DNA of 64,000 bases, from positions 1,364,001 through 1,428,000 of the forward strand of contig NZ_JABBGH010000002.1 of the NCBI RefSeq assembly GCF_012927305.1, given 5' to 3'. Under the pieces are notes generated by a model. It was not told the origin of the DNA and searched no databases. It saw only the letters and a list, made by a program, of their open reading frames with translations. The translations under genes were made by a program, and so were the position numbers. The stretch is from Hymenobacter polaris. Lineage in GTDB: Bacteria; Bacteroidota; Bacteroidia; Cytophagales; Hymenobacteraceae. Positions 8,239 to 15,841 of this stretch are shown here, piece by piece; positions within the stretch are counted from its first letter, which is position 1; each line of letters starts with the position of its first letter.

Positions 8239-10152
8239 CTACAGCCCCGCCAGCTCTTGCCCGAAGCCACCGCTCAGGATGGGGAAGCGCAGCCACGAGC
8301 GCGGGTCCACGTTGTAGTCGTCCAGGTGGAAGCTGGGGGCATAGCGCTCGCGCTTCCACTGGTTGCGGCTCCAGAGTTGGTAGAAGCGGCGCACGTAGGC
8401 GCGTAGCTGCTCGGCATCGTGCTCAGGGCTTTCGGCCACCAGCTGGGCCAGCACGGCCTGGGGCGCCAGCCGGTCATAAAAGGCCAGGCGCTCGATGCGG
8501 TTGAGCAGGGCGTAGGGCATTAGGTCGCGCTCGTCGGTCTGCTTGTCGGCCAGCGGGCGCAGCTCGGCAGTAGGCTGCAGGTTATTTACGCGGTGCAGGG
8601 CGGCGTAGCCTAGCTCGGTTTCGGCCCAGCGCAGCCACTTCTTCACAAAGTCCTTGTCGACGCCCGCGATGGGGGAGATGCTGCCAGCCGTATCGCCGTC
8701 CATAGTGCAGTAGCCCACGCTGGCCTCCGAGCGGTTGCTGGTGGTAATGAGCAGGCAGTTTTGCACGTTGGCCAGCAACCAGATGGCAGGGGCCCGCACC
8801 CGCGCCTGGATATTCTGCAGCGCCAGGTCGTCGGTTTGCCAGGTCAGCTCGCGCCCCAGGCCCTGCTCAATCTTGTGCACGTAGCCGCTCACCTCGTCGT
8901 CAATCGTCCAGTGCAGGAAGCGCGCCCCTAGGCTATCGGCCAGCTCCTTAGCCGAGGTAAAGGTGTCGTCCGACGAATTAACCGTGCCCTGGTAGGCGCA
9001 GGTCAGCAGCTGGCGCACAAGCTGCTGGTTGGCCGTAAGCTGCGGCCCTTCGGGGTTAGGCTGAGCTTCCTGTTTGGCCGCGCCGCCTGCGCCGGTCTGC
9101 ACCACCTCGGTCTTAGCCGGCTCAAAGGCCCCTAGGCGGCGCTTAAATTCCGCCTCGCCCAACTCAGCCACCCCTAGGCGCACCAGCTCGGCCACGCCCA
9201 CGGCGCAGAAGCACGAGTCGGCCCCGCCGCTCAGGCTCAGCACGAAGCCCCGGCTGCGGGCCTTGCGCAGGTAGTCAAACAGCCCGAGGCTCATGGCTTG
9301 GTTTAGCTCCTTATACTCGTCGGGCGCGGGCAGCGGCACGATGAAGTCAGCCAGCGGCACCGGCTCCGCAAAGCCCACGTCCACCCATTCCAGGTCCACC
9401 GCTTTGAAGCTCAGCAGTTGGTTGCGGCGCAGCAAGTGGCCGTTGCGGGCCACTAGTATCTCGCCGTCGTAGATGATGCGGCCGGCCTCGTTGCCCAGCA
9501 AGTTGGCGTAGAGGTAGGTGCAGGCAAACGTGCGCGAGCCCTTGAGCACCAGCTGGTAGCGCAAGTCAGTCTTACTCATGGCGAAGTGGCTGGCGCTCGG
9601 ATTCACGATGAGGTCCACCTTGCCGCGCAGCCGGCAGGCGGGCCGCACGTCGTCGGGTCGCCAGGCGTCTTCGCATATCTCGAAGCCAAACCGCACCCCT
9701 AGGTGCTCAAAGGTGAGGTCGCCCAGCGGCCAATTCTCACCCTCAAATTCTACCGTAGTGGTTTCGCCCGCCGGCCAGGGCACGAAGAAGCGCGGCTCAT
9801 AGTGCACCCCGTCGTTGGCCAGAAACTGCTTGGCCGCGAAGCCCAGCACCTGCCCATCGCGCAGCACCGCGGCCGTGTTATAGGTGCGGTGTGCCAGCCG
9901 CACCGGCAGCCCCACCGCCACGCAAATCCCCTCCGTAAGCGGCCGGATTTTCTGCAGCTGCCGCAACGCTTCCAGCGGCAGCCAGTCACTCAGAAACAGG
10001 TCCTCGCAGCCGTAGCCCGTCAGGCACAGCTCGGGCAGGCACAGCAGCTCCACGCCCGCCTCCTTCGCCTGCTCAATGGCCGCGCTGATGTTGGCGAGGT
10101 TGTTTTTCCAGTCAATCGGGGTTTGGTTGAGGGCGGCTCCGGCAATGCGCAT
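8239..10152 (-). CDS. nadE: Glutamine-dependent NAD+ synthetase
   Basis: 637 residues. Converts deamido-NAD to NAD using glutamine-derived ammonia. The N-terminal nitrilase-type glutaminase domain shows Glu41 (LPELCLTGY), Lys108 (AAKQFLAN) and Cys160 (FEICEDAW). The C-terminal ATP-pyrophosphatase domain has the SGGADS loop at about residues 305-312 and later TTSNRSEASVGYCTMDGDTAG. A stretch of about 50 residues after the loop (about VVQTGAGGAAKQEAQPNPEG) looks like a lineage insertion. Start is ATG 10152: the frame stays open to 10272, but that extension runs through a palindromic repeat and encodes nothing family-like. Confidence 0.96.
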   Translation of the reverse strand: MRIAGAALNQTPIDWKNNLANISAAIEQAKEAGVELLCLPELCLTGYGCEDLFLSDWLPLEALRQLQKIRPLTEGICVAVGLPVRLAHRTYNTAAVLRDGQVLGFAAKQFLANDGVHYEPRFFVPWPAGETTTVEFEGENWPLGDLTFEHLGVRFGFEICEDAWRPDDVRPACRLRGKVDLIVNPSASHFAMSKTDLRYQLVLKGSRTFACTYLYANLLGNEAGRIIYDGEILVARNGHLLRRNQLLSFKAVDLEWVDVGFAEPVPLADFIVPLPAPDEYKELNQAMSLGLFDYLRKARSRGFVLSLSGGADSCFCAVGVAELVRLGVAELGEAEFKRRLGAFEPAKTEVVQTGAGGAAKQEAQPNPEGPQLTANQQLVRQLLTCAYQGTVNSSDDTFTSAKELADSLGARFLHWTIDDEVSGYVHKIEQGLGRELTWQTDDLALQNIQARVRAPAIWLLANVQNCLLITTSNRSEASVGYCTMDGDTAGSISPIAGVDKDFVKKWLRWAETELGYAALHRVNNLQPTAELRPLADKQTDERDLMPYALLNRIERLAFYDRLAPQAVLAQLVAESPEHDAEQLRAYVRRFYQLWSRNQWKRERYAPSFHLDDYNVDPRSWLRFPILSGGFGQELAGL

Positions 10153-10166
10153 GGCTAAAGAAAAGT

Positions 10167-10285
10167 TTTTCGTTGGTCCTTGCGAGCCTGCGAAGCAAGC
10201 GCACCAAAACGACAGGGGTAGAATAAATTTGTAGGTAATCCTCTTGGTGCGCTTGCTTCTCTGCGTTCGCAAGGACCAGCGAAAA
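10167..10285. repeat. Intergenic palindrome, TTGCGAGC family, second copy
   Basis: Long imperfect inverted repeat with arms of about 40 nt: left arm has TTGGTCCTTGCGAGC and GAAGCAAGCGCACCA, right arm TGGTGCGCTTGCTTC and GTTCGCAAGGACCAG. It ends one base before the rnc stop codon and fills nearly all of the rnc-nadE gap. Related to the element at 1274-1361. Confidence 0.85.
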
Positions 10286-11020
10286 TCACACCCCTAGGGT
10301 CGCCAGGGCCCGCTCGGCGGCCAGCTGCTCGGCCTGCTTCTTGTTGAGGCCCATGCCGGTAGCTACAGCCTCATCGTCAAGCATCACCGTGGCCGTAAAC
10401 TCCATGACGCCGCCGGGCCTAGGGCTACCACTCAGCTCGTAGCGCAGGTTTTTGCCCTGGCGCTGGGCCCATTCAATGAGCTTGCTCTTGTAGTTGGCGG
10501 TGGTGGTCACCAAGTTATTCACGTCCACAAACGGCTTTAATAGGCCTTTCAGCACGAAGCGGCGGGCGGCCTTGTAGCCTAGGTCGAGGTATACGGCGCC
10601 CACCAGCGCCTCCAGGGCATTGCCGTTCACCGAGCGCGAGCGGGCCACGCGGGTTTGAGTGGCATCGAGCTGCACCAGCTTATCAAGGCCCATTTTCAGG
10701 GCAATGGCGTTCAGGCTCTCGCGGTTAACGATGCGCGAGCGGGTTTCGGTTAGGAAGCCTTCCTGCTCGTAGGGAAACTTGCGAAAGAGGTATTCGGCCA
10801 CCACCGCCCCCAAAATAGCATCGCCCAGAAACTCCAGCCGCTCGTTGCTTTGGTGGCGGCCCGCGCCCGGCTCGGCCCGCACCACCGACGAGTGCGTAAA
10901 GGCTAGCCGATATAGCCGCGCGTTCACCGGGTCGTGCCCAATCACCGTCGCCACCGCCTGCCGAAACTGCCGGTCGGCGCCCACTAACCGGCGAAACGTA
11001 CCAAAAAGGGGAATGGACAT
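10286..11020 (-). CDS. rnc: Ribonuclease III
   Basis: 244 residues. Cleaves double-stranded RNA, including rRNA precursors. The catalytic signature NERLEFLGDAIL lies at residues 59-70, followed by ETRSRIVNRESL and, around residues 125-135, GNALEALVGAVYLD with the second acidic metal-binding set. The C-terminal third is a double-stranded RNA-binding domain (YKSKLIEWAQRQGK to KKQAEQLAAERAL). Usual length and start. Downstream of fabF on the same strand, separated by a hairpin repeat. Confidence 0.97.
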   Translation of the reverse strand: MSIPLFGTFRRLVGADRQFRQAVATVIGHDPVNARLYRLAFTHSSVVRAEPGAGRHQSNERLEFLGDAILGAVVAEYLFRKFPYEQEGFLTETRSRIVNRESLNAIALKMGLDKLVQLDATQTRVARSRSVNGNALEALVGAVYLDLGYKAARRFVLKGLLKPFVDVNNLVTTTANYKSKLIEWAQRQGKNLRYELSGSPRPGGVMEFTATVMLDDEAVATGMGLNKKQAEQLAAERALATLGV

Positions 11021-11077
11021 TCTGTAAACGGTTAGCTACCAGCTGTCAGCCTGTAGCTTTTTATAAAAGGTCATCCA

Positions 11078-11171
11078 AAAGCACGCCATGCTGAGCTGGC
11101 CGAAGCACCTCTACCCAGTAGCCCGAATGGCGCGGTAGAGATGCTTCGGCCAGCTCAGCATGACGGGCTTT
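11078..11171. repeat. Hairpin repeat, GATGCTTCGG family, copy B
   Basis: Inverted repeat with family core TGCTGAGCTGGCCGAAGCA. The right arm keeps GATGCTTCGGCCAGCTCAGCA; both arms carry the same TTG-to-TGG change relative to copy A, so pairing is kept. Outer arms (AAAGC.. / ..GCTTT) are partly mismatched. Located between rnc and fabF. Confidence 0.88.
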
Positions 11172-11190
11172 CAGCTACTATGCTTGCGAG

Positions 11191-12444
11191 TTATTCCTCA
11201 AACCGGCGAAAAACCACGCTCGTGTTATGCCCGCCAAACCCAAAGGTGTTGCTGATGGCAATGTTCACCTCGCGCTGCTGAGCGGTGTTAGGCGTGAAGT
11301 TGAGGTTCTGGTTGATTTCCGGGTCGGGCGTTTCCAGGTTGATGGTAGGCGGCACTACCCCGTTTTGAATGGCTAGGATGGCCGCCACGGCCTCAATGCC
11401 GCCGGCGCCGCCCAGTAGGTGCCCGGTCATGCTCTTGGTCGAGGAGATGTTCAGCTTCTCAGCGGCTGGCCCAAACACCGTTTCGATGGCCTTTATCTCG
11501 GCGCCATCCCCTAGGGGCGTGCTGGTGCCGTGGGTGTTGATGTAATCCACGTCCTCGGGCTTGATGCCCGCGTCGCGTAGGGCATTCTCCATCACCAGCA
11601 CCACGCCCGAGCCGCTGGGGTCAGGGGCCGTAATGTGGTAGGCGTCCGACGACATGCCACCCCCGATTAGCTCGGCGTAGATTTTGGCACCGCGGGCCTT
11701 GGCGTGCTCGTAAGCTTCGAGCACAATGGCGCCCGAGCCCTCGCCCAGCACGAAGCCGTCGCGGTTTTTGTCGTAGGGCCGCGAGGCGGTTTCGGGCGAG
11801 TCGTTGCGCTCGCTCATGGCTTTCAGCGCGTTGAAGCCGCCGATGCCCGACTCGGTAATAGCTGCCTCGGAGCCGCCCGTCACCACCACGTCGGCCAAGC
11901 CAAGGCGAATGGTGTTGAAGGCCGTAATGATGGAGTCGGACGACGAGGCGCAGGCCGAGGTCGTGACGAAGTTGGGCCCGCGGAAGCCGTTCTTGATGGA
12001 AATATTGCCCGACGAAGAGTCGGCAATCATGCGCGGAATGAAGAAGGGCGAATAGCGCGGCGTGCCGTCGCCGCGGCCAAACTGGAAGCATTCTTCCTGC
12101 AGCGACTTCAGCCCGCCGATGCCCGAGCCCCAAATCACGCCCACGCGGTCTTTGTTGACGCCTTCGAGCAGGCCCGCGTCGGCAATGGCTTCGTCGGCCG
12201 CCACCACGCCAAACTGCGTGAAGAGGTCCATCTTACGATGCTCCTTACGGTCGAAAAAATCGTCGGGATTATAGCCTTTTACCTCGGCCGCAAAGCGGGT
12301 TTTAAACTTGGTGGCGTCGAAGCGCGTGATGGGCGCAGCCCCGCTCACGCCATTTTTAAGGCCTTCCCAATAAGCAGGCGCGGTATTACCCAGCGGGGTA
12401 ATGGCTCCGATACCGGTTACGACAACGCGGCGAAATGACGACAT
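11191..12444 (-). CDS. fabF: Beta-ketoacyl-ACP synthase II
   Basis: 417 residues. Condenses malonyl-ACP with acyl-ACP in fatty acid elongation. The Cys-His-His set is intact: Cys165 in TTSACASSSD, His305 in NTHGTSTPLGD and His342 in KSMTGHLLGGAGG, with Lys337 nearby. N-terminus RRVVVTGIGAITPLGN and C-terminus ISNTFGFGGHNTSVVFRR are canonical. It lies downstream of acpP on the same strand, with a 264-nt gap that contains a strong hairpin followed by a weak T-run, so fabF may be transcribed partly by read-through from acpP. Confidence 0.97.
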   Translation of the reverse strand: MSSFRRVVVTGIGAITPLGNTAPAYWEGLKNGVSGAAPITRFDATKFKTRFAAEVKGYNPDDFFDRKEHRKMDLFTQFGVVAADEAIADAGLLEGVNKDRVGVIWGSGIGGLKSLQEECFQFGRGDGTPRYSPFFIPRMIADSSSGNISIKNGFRGPNFVTTSACASSSDSIITAFNTIRLGLADVVVTGGSEAAITESGIGGFNALKAMSERNDSPETASRPYDKNRDGFVLGEGSGAIVLEAYEHAKARGAKIYAELIGGGMSSDAYHITAPDPSGSGVVLVMENALRDAGIKPEDVDYINTHGTSTPLGDGAEIKAIETVFGPAAEKLNISSTKSMTGHLLGGAGGIEAVAAILAIQNGVVPPTINLETPDPEINQNLNFTPNTAQQREVNIAISNTFGFGGHNTSVVFRRFEE

Positions 12445-12640
12445 ACACTAGACGCCGAGTGGGCGGCGTTAAAAAAGGACGATGAGAGTGGATAAGGAAG
12501 GCAGCTTGCTAAAGCGACCAGGCTGGGTAAGTGAGCGTTGGCCTATTGTTCCTGGCCCGGTTGGCCGGGATGGGTGAGCTAGGGCAGGGGCCTAGGCCAA
12601 GCGAGCCTGACAGAAAGCTGCCGAAACTTTAAACTACAAA

Positions 12641-12665
12641 ACCGGCCGGCGGCGGGCCGGCCGGT
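12641..12665 (-). terminator. Hairpin between acpP and fabF (terminator or attenuator)
   Basis: Perfect 9-nt arms ACCGGCCGG / CCGGCCGGT around a 7-nt loop. On the minus strand it is followed by TTTTGTAGTTT, a short imperfect T-run. It sits between acpP and fabF, so partial termination would yield more acpP than fabF message. Whether it stops transcription completely cannot be told from sequence. Confidence 0.6.
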
Positions 12666-12708
12666 CTAGGCAAAAGGATGCGGGCCAGCAGCCCAGCGTA
12701 GTAAAAAA

Positions 12709-12945
12709 CTACTTAGCGTGCTCTTCGAGGTAGCTAATCGCCTGGCCAACAGTTTGGATGTTTTCGGCCTGGTCGTCGGGAATGCTGACGTTGAATTCTT
12801 TTTCGAATTCCATAATCAGCTCGACGGTGTCGAGCGAATCGGCACCCAAGTCGTTGGTGAAGCTGGCTTCCGGGGTTACTTCCGAGGCTTCAACACCCAG
12901 CTTGTCGATAATAATGGCTTTTACTTTTTCGGCGATTTCAGACAT
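12709..12945 (-). CDS. acpP: Acyl carrier protein
   Basis: 78 residues, standard length. Carries growing acyl chains on a phosphopantetheine arm attached to Ser37 in [10 protein letters not shown]. Strongly acidic four-helix protein, with the second helix [13 protein letters not shown] and C-terminal [16 protein letters not shown]. Upstream of fabF on the same strand. A 16-bp palindrome overlapping a -7-like box lies about 30 nt before the start codon. Confidence 0.98.
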   Translation of the reverse strand: MSEIAEKVKAIIIDKLGVEASEVTPEASFTNDLGADSLDTVELIMEFEKEFNVSIPDDQAENIQTVGQAISYLEEHAK

Positions 12946-12976
12946 TGCAGTCGTGGTTTAGGGGAAACTTGATTGC

Positions 12977-12992
12977 AAAGTAACGTTACTTT
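12977..12992 (-). promoter_or_regulatory. 16-bp palindrome over the acpP promoter
   Basis: AAAGTAACGTTACTTT is a perfect 16-bp palindrome, placed 31 nt upstream of the acpP ATG. On the minus strand it contains TTACTTTG, one base from the TAnnTTTG -7 consensus, with a TTG about 13 nt further upstream. A perfect palindrome over the promoter is a good candidate for a repressor operator controlling fatty acid synthesis; the regulator is not in this window. Confidence 0.55.
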
Positions 12993-13062
12993 TCGCAACT
13001 GTGCCGCGAAACTCCCTTCAACCGGGCGTATAAGATTTTGGGCCTCACCTCGGCGCGGGCCC

Positions 13063-13091
13063 TTGCCGCGCCGCCGCCCGCCGTAGATTTG
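13063..13091 (+). promoter_or_regulatory. Promoter of the IPExxxVDY gene
   Basis: TTG at 13063-13065, 18-nt spacer, then TAGATTTG at 13084-13091, matching TAnnTTTG. The start codon follows 37 nt later. Confidence 0.6.
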
Positions 13092-13128
13092 CGCCCACGC
13101 CTTGCCTACCCGCCGCCGCTGCCGCCGC

Positions 13129-13557
13129 ATGAAAACCTTCACGCTGGAGTCTGATTACGCCTGCAACTTTGCGCTGTACGGGCTAGTATCCAGTACCCGC
13201 GACTATACCCTGGCCTGGCTACTCAACGGCAGCCTGCGGCTACGGCTGCGGCGCCAGCCCGATTTTTTGCTGCACCTGGTGCAGCAGGGTCCGCTTGCCT
13301 TCAGCTACTACTTGCACGCCACCGAAGTGCTTACCTTGCGCCTGCTGCGCAACCGGGCGCTGCTGCCCACGGCCCTGGCCAAGCCCTTCCTAGCCCCCGA
13401 TATTCGCGAATACGACTACCTGCTGCACGTAGAAGGGGGCGAAGGCGAGCTGGCGGGCACCGAGCTGCTCGACCGCCTCACGGCCCTAGGGGCCGTGCAG
13501 TATGCCAGCGAGCTGGACCCCAACGATTTGAAATACAAAGAGAATCTCTTTTTTTAA
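13129..13557 (+). CDS. IPExxxVDY family protein
   Basis: 142 residues from the ATG at 13129; an upstream in-frame TTG (13102) gives only a basic Arg-rich extension. This small family is found next to pyk and acpP in many Bacteroidota. The C-terminal half carries the family-defining region, here PDIREYDYLLHVEGGEGE (usually IPE...VDYLLxI), and the end aligns with typical PNDLKYKENLFF. No enzyme motif. Function unknown. It is 39 nt upstream of pyk and likely co-transcribed with it. Confidence 0.85.
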   Translation: MKTFTLESDYACNFALYGLVSSTRDYTLAWLLNGSLRLRLRRQPDFLLHLVQQGPLAFSYYLHATEVLTLRLLRNRALLPTALAKPFLAPDIREYDYLLHVEGGEGELAGTELLDRLTALGAVQYASELDPNDLKYKENLFF

Positions 13558-13596
13558 TTTGGCTGCGCCACCCTAGCCGGCGCTTTGCTTCCGTTT

Positions 13597-15039
13597 ATGC
13601 AACCAACTTCCCCCGCCTTCAACAAGACGAAGATTGTCGCCACCGTCGGGCCGGCATCCAATACCTACGAGAAATTAGGCATGCTCATCCGCGAGGGCGT
13701 GGACGTGTTTCGCCTCAACTTCTCGCACGGTGCCTACGAGGAGCACCTCTCGGTTATCAACCTCGTGCGCCAGCTCAACCAGGACCTAGGCACCAACGTG
13801 GGCTTGCTGCAAGACCTGCAAGGCCCCAAGATTCGCCTGGGCGACGTGGAAGGCGGACAGGTCGAGATTAAGGCCGGTGACAAGATTGAGATGGTAGCCG
13901 GCGACAAGGAAATAACCACTGCCAAGCGCTTGGCTACCATTTACCTAGGCCTGGCCAAAGATGTAAAGCCCGGCGACAGCATCCTGCTCGATGATGGCAA
14001 GCTAGAGCTGAAGGTGCTCTCGACCGATAACGACCGGACGGTGCAGGCCGAGGTGGTGTACGGCGGCACCGTGAAGCCCCGCAAGGGCATCAACCTGCCC
14101 AATTCGGAGGTGTCGGCCCCGAGCATGACCGAGAAAGATATAGAGGACCTGAAGTTTGGCTTGGAGCACGGCGTGGATTGGGTGGCCCTGAGCTTTGCGC
14201 GCAAAGCGGCTGATATTCAGTTTATCAAAGACCAGATGGCGCAGGCGGGCAAAAGCGCGCGCGTAGTGGCCAAAATCGAAACCCCCGACGGCCTGAAAAA
14301 TATCGACGAGATTATTGCCCTCACCGATGCCGTGATGGTGGCCCGCGGCGACCTAGGGGTGGAAGTGCGCTCGGAAGAAGTGCCGATGGCCCAGAAGATG
14401 ATTATCGAGAAGTGCAACCGCGTGGGTAAGCCCGTTATTGTGGCTACCCAGATGATGGAGAGCATGATAACGGCCCCGCGCCCCACCCGCGCCGAAACCA
14501 GCGACGTAGCCAACGCCGTCATCGACGGGGCCGACGCGGTGATGCTATCGGCCGAAACGGCCGTGGGTGCTTATCCCGCCGAGGTTATCCGCTCGATGGT
14601 GGCTACGGTGCGCAGCGTGGAAAGCCAGAGCGCCAAAATCTACAACAAGTGGTGGCCCATCGATCCAAGCTCCTCCACGTTCATAGTGGATAGCATTCTG
14701 TCGGCATCGTGCCACTTGGCGAAGAACACCGCCTCGAAGGCACTAGTAGGCATGACGCACCAGGGCTACACAGCCTTTCAACTGTCGAAATACCGCCCGA
14801 AATCAGACATCTTCATCTTCACCGATAACCGCCCGCTGCTCACGGCTCTGAGCCTGGTGTGGGGCGTGCGCTGTTTTTACTTCGACCGCTTCGAGAATAC
14901 TGATGAAGCCATTGCTGACATCAGCCAAACGCTCACGAGTACTGGTCACCTCAAGCCGGGCGACGCCTTCGTGAGCGCGGGTTCCATGCCCATCACCGAC
15001 CACGGCGCGGCCAACATGATGAAAGTAAGCATCGCTTAG
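13597..15039 (+). CDS. pyk: Pyruvate kinase
   Basis: 480 residues from ATG 13597; a TTG four codons earlier is in frame. Catalyses phosphoenolpyruvate plus ADP to pyruvate plus ATP. Visible: NKTKIVATVGPAS, VDVFRLNFSHG, LLQDLQGPKIRLG, the active-site region VVAKIETPDGLKNIDEI with the catalytic Lys, MVARGDLGVEV, and PTRAETSDVANAVIDGADAVMLS. The C-terminal domain ends FVSAGSMPITDHGAANMMKVSIA. Complete and normal length. A repeat begins at the first base after the stop codon. Confidence 0.97.
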   Translation: MQPTSPAFNKTKIVATVGPASNTYEKLGMLIREGVDVFRLNFSHGAYEEHLSVINLVRQLNQDLGTNVGLLQDLQGPKIRLGDVEGGQVEIKAGDKIEMVAGDKEITTAKRLATIYLGLAKDVKPGDSILLDDGKLELKVLSTDNDRTVQAEVVYGGTVKPRKGINLPNSEVSAPSMTEKDIEDLKFGLEHGVDWVALSFARKAADIQFIKDQMAQAGKSARVVAKIETPDGLKNIDEIIALTDAVMVARGDLGVEVRSEEVPMAQKMIIEKCNRVGKPVIVATQMMESMITAPRPTRAETSDVANAVIDGADAVMLSAETAVGAYPAEVIRSMVATVRSVESQSAKIYNKWWPIDPSSSTFIVDSILSASCHLAKNTASKALVGMTHQGYTAFQLSKYRPKSDIFIFTDNRPLLTALSLVWGVRCFYFDRFENTDEAIADISQTLTSTGHLKPGDAFVSAGSMPITDHGAANMMKVSIA

Positions 15040-15104
15040 GACCGCAGATTTAACGGATTTAACTGATTTCGCGGATACGCTTGCTAACGCAAGCTGACTA
15101 CGCG
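15040..15104 (+). repeat. GATTTAACGG repeat family, copy R1
   Basis: Begins GACCGCAGATTTAACGG directly after the pyk TAG, continues with a second GATTTAAC unit and ends with a hairpin GCTTGC-TAAC-GCAAGC followed by TGACTACGCG. An inverted copy (R2) lies at 15256-15308. Confidence 0.88.
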
Positions 15105-15156
15105 AGAATTTAGAAACCGTACTTCGCGTAGCTTGAACTTTGCTGTAATCAAGAAT

Positions 15157-15188
15157 AAAAAAGGCCACTGCACAGTGGCCTTTTTTTA
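15157..15188 (+). terminator. Rho-independent terminator of pyk
   Basis: A-run, then AAGGCCACTGCACAGTGGCC (a perfect stem AGGCCACTG/CAGTGGCCT), then seven T. It is bidirectional in form and lies between repeat copies R1 and R2. Confidence 0.9.
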
Positions 15189-15255
15189 TGGCTAGCCGAA
15201 TGCAGCAATAGTGCCCTAGGCTAATGCAAGCCAGCGCAGCCGGCTTACCCTCGTC

Positions 15256-15308
15256 CGCGTAGTCAGCTTGCGTTAGCAAGCGTATCTGCGAAATCAGTTA
15301 AATCTGCG
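15256..15308 (-). repeat. GATTTAACGG repeat family, copy R2 (inverted)
   Basis: Reverse-orientation copy of R1 with the identical inner hairpin GCTTGCGTTAGCAAGC. R1 and R2 face each other around the pyk terminator, so 15040-15308 could form one long stem-loop. Confidence 0.88.
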
Positions 15309-15318
15309 ATTAAACGAG

Positions 15319-15347
15319 AAAGCCCCGCCGGTTGGGGCGGGGCTTTT
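15319..15347 (-). terminator. Terminator of rpsT
   Basis: AAAGCCCCGCC / GGCGGGGCTTT stem with a short GGTTGG centre, 62 nt past the rpsT stop on the minus strand. The whole gap 15040-15408 between pyk and rpsT holds only two repeats and two terminators. Confidence 0.8.
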
Positions 15348-15408
15348 GATAAGCGCGGGACCGAACGGTGGGGCGGCAGAGTTCGGCCCCGCTAGAACTC
15401 GTCTCGCG

Positions 15409-15660
15409 CTAGAGCGCGTTAACGAGTTTTGCCAGCTTGCTCTTATTGTTAGCAGCTTTGTTTTTGTGGATGATGTTCTTCTTGGCCAAGCGGTCAAGCA
15501 TCGACGACACTTTCTTGAACAGGTCTTGAGCGGCCGTTTTATCGGTGGTGCCGCGCAGCTTTTTAATGGCCGTGCGGGTCGATTTATGCTGGTAGCGGTT
15601 TAGTACGCGCTTCGCTTCGTTGCTGCGGATGCGCTTGATAGCCGACTTATGGTTTGCCAT
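15409..15660 (-). CDS. rpsT: Small ribosomal subunit protein bS20
   Basis: 83 residues, the normal length. N-terminus MANHKSAIKRIRSNEAKR, then TRTAIKKLRG, and the C-terminal KNIIHKNKAANNKSKLAKL stretch are all S20 hallmarks. Binds 16S rRNA early in 30S assembly. Monocistronic: it has its own promoter with both elements and a strong terminator. Confidence 0.97.
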   Translation of the reverse strand: MANHKSAIKRIRSNEAKRVLNRYQHKSTRTAIKKLRGTTDKTAAQDLFKKVSSMLDRLAKKNIIHKNKAANNKSKLAKLVNAL

Positions 15661-15718
15661 GGCAAGAAAGAGATTCTATAATAGCGGCCGTTAGGCCGGG
15701 TTTTCGCGTTTGGGAGTG

Positions 15719-15749
15719 CAAAGGTAGCAAGCGCGCGGGAGATATACAA
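15719..15749 (-). promoter_or_regulatory. Promoter of rpsT
   Basis: Minus-strand TTG (15749-15747), 20-nt spacer, TACCTTTG (15726-15719): a full Bacteroidota-type promoter. The leader to the ATG is about 50 nt. Confidence 0.75.
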
Positions 15750-15841
15750 CCAGTAGCGCACCTTTTTTGTCGGGCCTAGGGCGGCAAAGGAATAGGCTCG
15801 TGGCGTTGGGTTGTAGGCGCGCCTACTATCTTAGCTAAGCT

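Noticed and set aside
10153..10272. N-terminal extension of NadE by 40 residues
   Set aside because: It is encoded by the palindromic repeat and has no nitrilase-family sequence.
11621..12438. Long alternative frames on both strands inside fabF
   Set aside because: fabF is complete with all catalytic residues; the alternatives have Arg/His/Ala-rich translations.
15040..15408. Hidden small gene between pyk and rpsT
   Set aside because: The gap is accounted for by two inverted repeats and two terminators; short frames there only translate repeat sequence.
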